From: Planctomycetota bacterium
GTDB taxonomy: Bacteria > Planctomycetota > Phycisphaerae > Phycisphaerales > UBA5793
DNA length: 64,000 nucleotides
NCBI GenBank assembly: GCA_013112555.1
Contig: JABFGK010000001.1
Span: forward strand, 1,710,581 to 1,774,580
Direction: 5' to 3'
The translations under genes were made by a program, and so were the position numbers. This document shows positions 9,240 to 16,535 of the stretch, in pieces (within the stretch, counting starts at the first letter, position 1; each line of letters begins with the position of its first letter). The notes under the pieces were generated by a model. It was not told the origin of the DNA. It was given only the letters and a program-made list of their open reading frames with translations, and did not search any database.

Positions 9240-9343
9240 AGCCCCCGGCTTCGCCGGGGCGTGCGGCACACCGTGCCGCTTCTTCCGATTGGGCACGTGT
9301 GGGATGGCACTTCGTGCCATACGCCCCGGCAGAGCCGGGGGCT
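9240..9343. repeat. 104-bp inverted-repeat element, copy 2
   Basis: Same length and hairpin order as the element at 7647, with a few substitutions that mostly fall in loops (for example ATGGCAC-TTC-GTGCCAT where copy 1 has TTT). It lies immediately after the stop of the first HAF gene and before the second. The leader that follows each element (7751-7836 and 9344-9429) is also nearly identical, including the run CCTTTCCCCTTTTTTGTGG. Confidence 0.85.
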
Positions 9344-9429
9344 AACAGCCGGTCGGTGGGCGGGCGAATCGGGTGCGCCTTTCCCCTTTTTTGTGGATGT
9401 GCTGCTCAACATCATGTACGTTACACAGT

Positions 9430-10830
9430 ATGAGCACGCTGCGCCCAACACGACACCCTGCACGCAAGTCATGGCGCCAACTGCGCCTGGCAGGCGCTTT
9501 CTGTCTTCTGAGTAGTCCTACGCTCGCATCGGCACAGGCGCTTGATCGTCAGTACGCGGTCATAAGGCTCGAAACTTCGGAGGAAGAGTCGGGGGCAAGT
9601 GGCATTAATAGTCTGTCACAAGTTGCTGCCGTTGTATCCGGCAACCCGTACATCGAACCCTGCGTCTGGGAGCGAGGCAGATACAAGAGAATCGGCGATA
9701 CAAGCGGATACAATGCCGGCGCGTTGGATGTGAGTGATGCCGGCGTGGTCGTCGGTTTCTTTGAACAGGCTGATTGGCACGCAGTCCCCTTCGTGTGGAC
9801 ACGGCGGAGCGGAGGGACGATTGCGCTGCCGTATCTCGATGGCTACGACCATGGAAGTGCGAATGCAGTGAACAATGCGGGAGTTATCGTGGGAATTAAC
9901 CGACAGTATGACACCGGAGCAGCACGGGCAGTCCAGTGGGTCGACGGCGTCGTCATGGAACTGCCGAACTGGGGAACCTGGGGAGGAGAGGCTGCAGACA
10001 TTAACGAGGCTGGGTGGATTGTCGGATGGCTGATCGATCAGGATGAACGCTGGCAGCCGGTCCTCTGGCACGACGGGATCATTACGGAACTGGGAGCGCT
10101 GTCGGAATACAGTCAACGTGGAGAGGCGACAGGACTCAACGATGTCGGGCAGGTGACGGGATGGTCACGCGCGGGCGGATATGATCACGCCTTCCTCTGG
10201 CAAGACGGTGAGATGGTTGACATCCACGATCCACCAGGGTCCTGGTATGACAATAGTTATGCGAGAGCGATTAATAATCAGACTGAGATTGTCGGCATGT
10301 TGTCCGACTACCCGGCTGGAACAGCCTTCATATGGTGTCAGGAACGTGGCATGGAGGAACTCGTGACCTACCTGCCGCCCAGCGCGCACTGGACGAACCT
10401 GGACCAGGCCTGGGACATAAACGACTTCGGGCAGATCGTCGGCTGGGGAAGCCGATACGACACAACTCCATGGGAGCACGGCTACCTCATGACCCCCGTG
10501 TATCCAACGTTCACACTCGATCAGCCTTCACCCGGTGTTGCCGGCGAGGTCAACATGATCACAGCGCGCAATCTCATGCCCGGCGCCAAGGTGTATTTTG
10601 CCTACAGCACGGCCGGCGGCGGTGCGATCATTCCGAAATGCGACATTGTGGAAGCAGCACTCCAGATCGACGATCCCATGGTGGCCGGCACTGCAATTGC
10701 GAACGCCAACGGCGTGGCCCGTCTGACAGGCAAGGTACCGAGCAAGTGGTCCGGTCAGGAGGTGCTGATCCAGGCGCTGATACCGAGCGAGTGTGACATC
10801 AGCAACCTGATCGTGGTGGCGTTTGAATAG
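9430..10830 (+). CDS. Secreted HAF-repeat protein with C-terminal shared module (cassette copy 2)
   Basis: A 466-residue paralogue of the preceding gene, with the equivalent start (MSTLRPTRHPARKSWRQLRL) and a signal peptide ending near SSPTLASAQA. HAF-type repeats are visible at GVSD/INxxG positions such as DINEAGWIVGWL, GLNDVGQVTGWS and DINDFGQIVGWG. The C-terminal module (about 367-466) is almost identical to the first copy, and its last ~130 nt differ by only one base. Mature residues just after the signal peptide (about 36-90) have diverged strongly. Constant ends with a variable middle suggest recombination at the ends or diversifying selection in the middle. Function unknown, presumably displayed outside the cell. 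Confidence 0.85.
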   Translation: MSTLRPTRHPARKSWRQLRLAGAFCLLSSPTLASAQALDRQYAVIRLETSEEESGASGINSLSQVAAVVSGNPYIEPCVWERGRYKRIGDTSGYNAGALDVSDAGVVVGFFEQADWHAVPFVWTRRSGGTIALPYLDGYDHGSANAVNNAGVIVGINRQYDTGAARAVQWVDGVVMELPNWGTWGGEAADINEAGWIVGWLIDQDERWQPVLWHDGIITELGALSEYSQRGEATGLNDVGQVTGWSRAGGYDHAFLWQDGEMVDIHDPPGSWYDNSYARAINNQTEIVGMLSDYPAGTAFIWCQERGMEELVTYLPPSAHWTNLDQAWDINDFGQIVGWGSRYDTTPWEHGYLMTPVYPTFTLDQPSPGVAGEVNMITARNLMPGAKVYFAYSTAGGGAIIPKCDIVEAALQIDDPMVAGTAIANANGVARLTGKVPSKWSGQEVLIQALIPSECDISNLIVVAFE

Positions 10831-10832
10831 CC

Positions 10833-10855
10833 AGCCCCCGGCGAAGCCGGGGGCT
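10833..10855. repeat. Solo palindrome matching the ends of the 104-bp element
   Basis: A perfect hairpin, AGCCCCCGGC-GAA-GCCGGGGGCT, directly after the second HAF gene. It equals one end of the 104-bp element. A second hairpin, CCGCGACC-AGC-GGTCGCGG, follows at 10858-10876. Together they separate this gene from the convergent FAH-family gene and could serve as a bidirectional transcription barrier, though there is no T-run. Confidence 0.75.
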
Positions 10856-10878
10856 CACCGCGACCAGCGGTCGCGGCT

Positions 10879-11706
10879 TTACGGAGCCGAATCCCCCATC
10901 ACGCGATTACACACTGCACCGATCCCTTCGACCTGGCACTCGACCACATCCCCGTCCTTCAACCACACCGGCGGCGTCCGGGCAAAACCGACGCCCGACG
11001 GCGTGCCGGTCAGGATCACCGTCCCCGGCATCAGCGTCGTCCCCTGACTCAGGAATGCGATCAACTCGGCCACGTTGAAGATCATGTCGCCGGTGTTCGA
11101 ATCCTGCATCACCTCGCCGTTCAACGTCGTGGTCAGACGCAGCGCCTGCGGGTCCGGGACTTCGTCCGGTGTCACAAGACACGGCCCCATTGGGCAGAAG
11201 GTATCAAACGACTTGCCGCGACAGAACTGCCCGCCCCCTGCTTCCTTCTGCCACCACCGGGCGGACACGTCATTGGCAGCCGTGTATCCCAGTACATATG
11301 ACAGCGCCTGATCCTGTGCGACATCCCGTGCCGGCCTGCCGATGATCACCGCCAACTCACACTCGTAGTCTACCTGTTCGCGCTCAGCACAGACCGGCGC
11401 GATCACGATGTCATCGTGCGGGCCACACGCTGCGGCCGGATTTTTCATAAACATCATCGGTCGAGTCGGCGGCTGCTTGCCCTGCTCGAGCGCATGCTGC
11501 CGGTAGTTCATGCCGATGCCCATGATGCAGACCGGAGTCACCGGGGCCAGCAGGCGACAGCCGTCGATCGGGACGGGATCGCCGATCGGCTCCAACGGAT
11601 CGAGGGCACTCCCGTGCAAGACCAGGGCAGTGCCGTCACCACAATCGACGCCGGTGGTCGGGCGTCCCGATTCAGGATGTTGAAAGCGGATGAGTCTCAC
11701 GCCCAA
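10879..11706 (-). CDS. Fumarylacetoacetate hydrolase (FAH) family protein
   Basis: A 275-residue cytosolic FAH-fold enzyme. The family's divalent-metal site is visible as DYECELAVIIGRPARDV with the acidic residues spaced as usual, after a substrate-loop segment IGMNYRQHALEQGKQPPTRP and MFMKNPAA. The C-terminal half has the conserved GKSFDTFCPMGP, STGDMIF-type segment (NTGDMIFNVAELIAFLSQ) and GTVILTGTPSGVGFARTPP. Members cleave or decarboxylate beta-diketo acids in aromatic-compound catabolism, or act as oxaloacetate or acylpyruvate hydrolases; the exact substrate is not readable. No catabolic neighbours are present. It is convergent with the second HAF gene. Confidence 0.93.
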   Translation of the reverse strand: MGVRLIRFQHPESGRPTTGVDCGDGTALVLHGSALDPLEPIGDPVPIDGCRLLAPVTPVCIMGIGMNYRQHALEQGKQPPTRPMMFMKNPAAACGPHDDIVIAPVCAEREQVDYECELAVIIGRPARDVAQDQALSYVLGYTAANDVSARWWQKEAGGGQFCRGKSFDTFCPMGPCLVTPDEVPDPQALRLTTTLNGEVMQDSNTGDMIFNVAELIAFLSQGTTLMPGTVILTGTPSGVGFARTPPVWLKDGDVVECQVEGIGAVCNRVMGDSAP

Positions 11707-11845
11707 GCGTAGCCGTGCTGAGTCCCACCGTCATCGCCGACCGTGTGGATCGATGTGCTGCTGTGAATCTACCCAGATTCCTCAAAACTTAGCCCTGCAA
11801 CGATTTTCGGATTGACGGGGCGGTTATTGCGGGCAATCGTTGGGG

Positions 11846-13033
11846 ATGAAAACACATTACCCCACCAATCGGATAGCAACTGTTCTGGCCGTCATGGCCC
11901 TGGCCGGCCTCTCGGCGCTCACCGGCTGTGCCACCAGCCCCGCCTCAACGAAAACGGCCCCACTGCCTGAGGTCGGCACCCTCCTCATCTTCAACGGGGA
12001 AACCGGTGATCAGGTGGCCTGGGAGAGCATGATGGAGGATGTCAATGCGTCCGATCTCGTGGTCATCGGTGAGTTGCACGGGCACCCGGTCGGCCTCCAT
12101 GCTGCGGCCACCATCTGGGACGAACTCGCGGCAAACCATGAGTCGGCAGCACTGTCCATGGAGTTTTTTGAACGGGACGAGCAGGTCGGCCTCGATGACT
12201 ACATCAACGGTGTCCTCGATACCGAAAAATTCCGCAAGGCAACCAGGCGCTCCGGCGGCAACTACCCGCCCGGTCACGAGCGGATGATTGAGACGGCACG
12301 AGAACTGGGTCGCACCGTCGTCGCTGCCAACTCGCCACGCCGATACAACTCGCTGGCCAACCAGGAGGGCTACGACCGGCTGCGCGGTTTGTCGGCGGAA
12401 CAGCAGCGGCTGTTTGTGATTCCTGATTCACTGCCGGAAGGCCGATACCGGGACGAGTTCTATGAGATCATGAGCGGGATGTTTGCGATTCACGGCGATC
12501 CCCCGCCGGCCGCCGAGGATGATGCCGCGGAAGAAGCGGACACCGGCGATGCTGACGACGAGGCCGAGATGATTGAAGAGGAAGTGCCGCAGGAGCAGCC
12601 GGCCACACAACCGGACGCTGCGACGACCCAGCCTGACGTACCGACCTCTCAGCAGGCCGACGAAGAGGCCGAGGATGCGTTGTCAGATGATGAGGACCGT
12701 GATGCGGATGACGAGGACGAAGAGGAGGAGGAGCTGATTCTGACGCCGGAGCAGGAGGAGTCGATTGCCAGCATGTTCCGAAGTCAGTGCATGTGGGACT
12801 CCACGATGACGGACTCGGTCCTGAAGGCGGCCGACGCCGGGCATCGCCCGGTCGTCCATGTGGTCGGTCAGTTCCATGTCAACTTCGGCGGCGGTATCCC
12901 GATCCGCCTGGCTGCACTGGCCCCGGAGCTCCGCATGATCACGATTTGTGTATCGTCGGAATGGTCCGATAGCCTGACCGAAGACGACGAAGGAAAGGCA
13001 GACTACGTCATTTACGTCGGGCCTGCTGAATGA
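11846..13033 (+). CDS. ChaN-like haem-binding lipoprotein with acidic insertion
   Basis: A 395-residue lipoprotein of the ChaN/DUF399 (Cofac_haem_bdg) family. The signal sequence ends in the lipobox LTGC, so it is lipid-anchored in the envelope. The family core is clear: DLVVIGELHGHPVGLHAAAT, LSMEFFERDEQVGLDDYING, VVAANSPRRYNSLANQEGYD, then after an interruption MFRSQCMWDSTMTDSVLKAA and VVHVVGQFHVNFGGGIP. ChaN members bind haem or are iron-regulated. Between about residues 220 and 305 there is a very acidic low-complexity insertion rich in D, E, Q and T inside the fold. I take the ATG at 11846; a TTG at 11840 is also in frame. It probably acts alone: no iron-uptake genes adjoin. Confidence 0.85.
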   Translation: MKTHYPTNRIATVLAVMALAGLSALTGCATSPASTKTAPLPEVGTLLIFNGETGDQVAWESMMEDVNASDLVVIGELHGHPVGLHAAATIWDELAANHESAALSMEFFERDEQVGLDDYINGVLDTEKFRKATRRSGGNYPPGHERMIETARELGRTVVAANSPRRYNSLANQEGYDRLRGLSAEQQRLFVIPDSLPEGRYRDEFYEIMSGMFAIHGDPPPAAEDDAAEEADTGDADDEAEMIEEEVPQEQPATQPDAATTQPDVPTSQQADEEAEDALSDDEDRDADDEDEEEEELILTPEQEESIASMFRSQCMWDSTMTDSVLKAADAGHRPVVHVVGQFHVNFGGGIPIRLAALAPELRMITICVSSEWSDSLTEDDEGKADYVIYVGPAE

Positions 13034-13358
13034 TTCAACGGCAACTGATTTGATGACCCTTACTGACCGGGCCGGGCACACCCCCCCGCACTCCCCCCCG
13101 GTCGATCCCTGGAGTCGTCGATTTTTCCTCCAATGTCTCGTTTTTGATGGCAATCGTGGGTGCCTGATGTACTCTTGTGGAGTCTTGGGCGGGGCACGTC
13201 CGGCCAGTATATTTGCGCCATGAGATTCTCGCTCGGGAGGAAAAATTGTTCCTTCGGGCCGGTTCACTCCGGCTGCGGGAAGCATAAAATCAACGCTAAT
13301 TCTCAACAATGAAACACCTTTTAGCAATGCCCACATCCGGGCAGGAGGGATTACAAGA
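13034..13358. other. 325-bp intergenic region upstream of the secreted-protein cluster
   Basis: I find no gene here. It holds C-runs (13081-13100), a candidate sigma-70-like promoter (13185-13213), a partial CCGG stem at 13252-13274, and the strong ribosome-binding site AGGAGGG at 13343-13349 that serves the next gene. The long leader after the candidate promoter (about 145 nt) could carry regulatory structure, but I recognise no known riboswitch. Confidence 0.5.
13185..13213 (+). promoter_or_regulatory. Candidate promoter for the 13.36-kb secreted gene
   Basis: TTGGGC, then a 17-nt spacer, then TATATT. The -10 matches consensus at five of six bases and the -35 at three of six. It lies about 145 nt before the start codon. 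Weak evidence by eye only. Confidence 0.3.
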
Positions 13359-14561
13359 ATGAAGAAGTCAGGAACTTTGCTGGTGGCCACGGCCGCGATG
13401 GCATCTATGGCCACATATGCTGCGGCGCAGCCAATTGTTGACGGCGTCGTCACCGAAGGAGACTACGGGGCCCCGCTGTGGGTCAATGACACGAACCCCA
13501 CCGGCTTCGGCAACAACCTCGACCCATCGGTCGGCTGTGCCGACGGGTCCGAAATCGATGCCCTGTATGCCGTCATTGCTGACAACGGCCTCGGTGACAT
13601 GTGGCTGTACATCGGGATCACCGGCAACCTCGAATCCAACTTCAACAAGCTCGAGCTGTTCATTGACACCACCGAGGGTGTCGGCCAGAACATTCTGCCG
13701 GCCATCAACCCCGACGTGGACTTCGGTGCACTGCAGCGCATGGGCGATGACGGATCGGGCAACGGGCTTGCCTTTGACGCCCTGTTTACGGCCAACGCCT
13801 ACTTCACCATGACCAATGGCAACTGCGATGGCGAGTTCACTGAGGTCTATGCCAACTTCGCCGATCTGGACAACCAGTTGGGCTACTACCTCGGCATGAC
13901 GTCCAACGGCATTGGCTTCCTGGAGGGTGGCGACAACCCGTTTGGCATCGAGGCGACCATCGATAACTCGAACATCGACGGCATCGATGATCTCGTGGCC
14001 GATTACAGCGCAGCACTTGCCGTGACCACCGGGATCGAGATTGCCATCCCGATGGCAGCGCTGGGCGACCCGACCGATGACCTGCTGCTGTGTGCCTTCA
14101 TCAACGGCGGCGGCCACGACTGGATTTCGAGCCAGGTGGTTGGGGGCGGCCTGTGGGGTGCCGACAATCTGGCCGAACCGCGCACGACGAATTTCGCCGC
14201 TCTCTACGGTAACCAGTACGTCACGGTGGCCAACGGGACCCCGCGCACCGGCGCGTTCATCATTCACGTCGGTCCGCTGTATGCCGGTCAGAACGGCCAG
14301 TTCGGGGTTGAAGGTGCCGCAGCCAACGAGATGGTCTACTGGGCCTACAGCCTTCGCGGTCTTGGCAGCCAGTTCGTGCCGCCACTCAACGTCATCCTCG
14401 ACCTGCATAAGCCGGCCGAGGTCGGGCACACACGGGCCGATGCGAACGGCCATGCAAATCTGGAACTCAAGATCCCGGGTCCGGCTGCCGGACGCACCAT
14501 CTGGTTCCAGGGCTGCCACTTCGAGGCCAAGACCAATGCAGTGGCCGTCAGTGTGCAGTAA
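13359..14561 (+). CDS. Secreted DOMON/CBM9-like protein with C-terminal shared module
   Basis: A 400-residue exported protein with an excellent ribosome-binding site (AGGAGGG, nine bases before the ATG). The signal peptide is residues 1-23 (MKKSGTLLVATAAMASMATY, cut after AAAQ). Residues about 25-270 begin IVDGVVTEGDYGAPLWV and include DMWLYIGITGNLES and LELFIDTTEG, the pattern of DOMON or family-9 carbohydrate-binding-like beta-sandwich domains that open planctomycete secreted proteins. Residues about 300-400 are the shared module (NEMVYWAYSLRG, TRADANGHANLELKIPGP, IWFQGCHFEAKTNAVAVSVQ). It is first in a run of six secreted genes. A sugar- or redox-ligand-binding role is possible but unproven. 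Confidence 0.8.
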   Translation: MKKSGTLLVATAAMASMATYAAAQPIVDGVVTEGDYGAPLWVNDTNPTGFGNNLDPSVGCADGSEIDALYAVIADNGLGDMWLYIGITGNLESNFNKLELFIDTTEGVGQNILPAINPDVDFGALQRMGDDGSGNGLAFDALFTANAYFTMTNGNCDGEFTEVYANFADLDNQLGYYLGMTSNGIGFLEGGDNPFGIEATIDNSNIDGIDDLVADYSAALAVTTGIEIAIPMAALGDPTDDLLLCAFINGGGHDWISSQVVGGGLWGADNLAEPRTTNFAALYGNQYVTVANGTPRTGAFIIHVGPLYAGQNGQFGVEGAAANEMVYWAYSLRGLGSQFVPPLNVILDLHKPAEVGHTRADANGHANLELKIPGPAAGRTIWFQGCHFEAKTNAVAVSVQ

Positions 14562-14610
14562 GAACACTTCCTCGTCTCAGTGATACTGAGATCGAGATCT
14601 GAGCGCACGC

Positions 14611-14651
14611 ACCGTGCCGATGAGTTTCATCACTCGTCGGCACGGTTTTTT
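14611..14651 (+). terminator. Intrinsic terminator after the 13.36-kb gene
   Basis: A 14-bp stem, ACCGTGCCGATGAG pairing with CTCGTCGGCACGGT (one G-T wobble), loop of eight, then TTTTTT. It separates this gene from the next, so the secreted genes are probably transcribed individually. Confidence 0.9.
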
Positions 14652-14856
14652 CTGCGCGCTGCTGAAACTGTACTCGCACATGCATCCGTCACGACATCAT
14701 GTGATTTGATCCCATTTTTCAAATTCCATGTTCCGGAAACTGTTCTTGTGTCGCTATGTGGCTGGATTGGGGATTGACGTGATCCCCGGGCAGGCAGGCA
14801 CGCACATCCGGTTCAGTAACCGTGTGCAACGCGCAGACAGAACAGGAGAAACAGAT

Positions 14857-16251
14857 ATGTTCAACTACATGATCACTTCGAAGGAGACACTTCACCGAGG
14901 CTTTGTGATGGCAGCAATCCTGGCAGCCTCATCCTCGGCTTTGGCACAAACTGACCCATTTCTCTGTCACTCGGGAGTGTGTGGCGGCGACATGACATTC
15001 ACCGTATTCGATGCCACCCCCGCCGGGCAGGTAGCGATCACCTACGGCTTTCAGGGTGGGGCATCGGGACCGGTCCCCGGATGCGCGGGCCTCTTTGTCG
15101 ATATTGAGCAGGCACGGCTTGGCGCTCTCATCCTGGCTGATGATACCGGAGTCGCAACGCTGCAAACCTATGTCCCGCCGGCAGCCTGCGATCGAACGCT
15201 GGTTCAGGCAGTGGATCTCAGCGCCTGCCGAACATCAAACGTCATCCTGATCAGCGATTGTCCCGGCTGCGAGTGTGCACCGCCTGATGTCGTGTTCTCA
15301 CAGTTGAACTTTGTGCTCGATGACGTCCCGGTGATGAACTCGGATTGGGGGAGAGTGGACTTCACCTTTGTCGGGCAGGCAGGAATCCAGTATGTGAACC
15401 TGGCAGCCAACGGCACGTGGCAACTCCGGAACATGCCGCTGTTGAGTGTAGAAGGGGAAGGCGTGGAGCAGACCATTTCCTACACATTTGACCTGGGCAA
15501 TGAACCCGGCGAGGAAGTCATGGAGGGATTCTTCGACTTTGTCATCACCGATGAGCCGCTTGACAGCATGCCCGATGGTGGGGATCTGTTTATCGTCTGG
15601 GACCAGGACGTCGTCTATTGGCGCGGGGCCGAGGAAATGGCTGTTCCGCCTCTGGAATCTGCCGGCCCCGGTGACGGTGGCGAGAGCAGTGGTCCGAAGC
15701 ACACGAACTCCGATTTCCCGAACCAGCAATGCAAACCGAATCAGTGTACCCCGACGGCCGTGTCAAACAGCCTGCAGTTCCTGAACGCCAAGCACAACCT
15801 GGGCATGGACGCTGCTGACATCACGATTGCCAAGATGCTGCAGGCCACCAAGTGGAAAGTACCGCCGCGCCGGTTCGGCTGCTACATCAACGACAACAGC
15901 AACGGCAGTGCCTGGTGGAAGGACAAGAACCAGTACATGCTGGCCAACGGCCTTCCGATCACGACCACGAGCACAACGAGTTTCGCTGATGTGGCCAACG
16001 CACTGGACAACAACTGTGACATTGAAATCCAAGGCGACTGGCACACCGCGGCCGTGGTGGGGCTCACTCCTCTGGCCGATGGCAAGTACTCAGTGGATAT
16101 CTCACACGATACGGATCAGAACGACGACACGAAGGGGACCACGACCGAGACCATCACGTGGGACCCGACGACAAAGAAGTTCAGTGGCAGCCCGGGGTAC
16201 TTCAACGGGTCCGTCCTGAAGTACTTCGTGATCGAATGCCCGAAGAAGTAA
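14857..16251 (+). CDS. Secreted papain-like (C39-type) putative peptidase with N-terminal shared module
   Basis: A 464-residue exported protein. The frame is open from 14728, but AGGAG before the ATG at 14857 and the signal peptide (MFNYMITSKETLHRGFVMAA, cut after SSALAQ) decide the start. Residues about 40-130 are the shared module, here at the N terminus (MTFTVFDATPAGQVAITYGF; then ALILADDTGVATL and LVQAVDLSACRTSNVILI). Residues about 140-270 are a beta-rich domain, followed by a flexible linker. From about 285 there is a papain-like domain: Cys297 in QCTPTAVSNSLQFL, His396 in DWHTAAVVG and Asp418 in HDTDQND give a plausible catalytic triad. The domain resembles C39-like peptidases, but no ABC exporter or double-Gly substrate adjoins. 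It could be a peptidase, transglutaminase or amidase. Confidence 0.75.
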   Translation: MFNYMITSKETLHRGFVMAAILAASSSALAQTDPFLCHSGVCGGDMTFTVFDATPAGQVAITYGFQGGASGPVPGCAGLFVDIEQARLGALILADDTGVATLQTYVPPAACDRTLVQAVDLSACRTSNVILISDCPGCECAPPDVVFSQLNFVLDDVPVMNSDWGRVDFTFVGQAGIQYVNLAANGTWQLRNMPLLSVEGEGVEQTISYTFDLGNEPGEEVMEGFFDFVITDEPLDSMPDGGDLFIVWDQDVVYWRGAEEMAVPPLESAGPGDGGESSGPKHTNSDFPNQQCKPNQCTPTAVSNSLQFLNAKHNLGMDAADITIAKMLQATKWKVPPRRFGCYINDNSNGSAWWKDKNQYMLANGLPITTTSTTSFADVANALDNNCDIEIQGDWHTAAVVGLTPLADGKYSVDISHDTDQNDDTKGTTTETITWDPTTKKFSGSPGYFNGSVLKYFVIECPKK

Positions 16252-16286
16252 AGCCGTCACACACATCTTGATTCGAGCATGAATCC

Positions 16287-16327
16287 GGCCGCTTGTTTCC
16301 GTGCGAAACAGGCGGCCTTTTCCTTTT
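16287..16327 (+). terminator. Intrinsic terminator after the 14.86-kb gene
   Basis: A 13-bp stem, GGCCGCTTGTTTC with GAAACAGGCGGCC (one wobble), short loop CGTGC, then TTTTCCTTTT. Confidence 0.85.
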
Positions 16328-16535
16328 GATGCCTGAATGCATGGGGGGTCACGCAGGCTGCGATCGTTCGAGAACCTGGTCCTTCGTCTCATTCGTATCC
16401 CCAAATCCCTGATTCCGTTGCGTTCGGTGCCGCTGGATTGCGATCTGTAAGTATGGAGATGTGTACCCGTCACACCCCTCAGGCCCGAATAGGCTCTGAC
16501 GTACTCATCAATAACCACCCCCTGGAGGCGCGCTG

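Noticed and set aside
7647-10855. Integron-type gene cassettes
   Set aside because: The element has tempting symmetric ends and gene-plus-element order, but I find no attC core sites of the GTTRRRY/RYYYAAC type at the expected positions and no integrase in the window.
13368-14567. 399-codon minus-strand frame opposite the DOMON-like secreted gene
   Set aside because: It lies wholly antisense to a gene with signal peptide, strong ribosome-binding site and terminator; its translation has no signature and shifts with the codon bias of the plus-strand gene.
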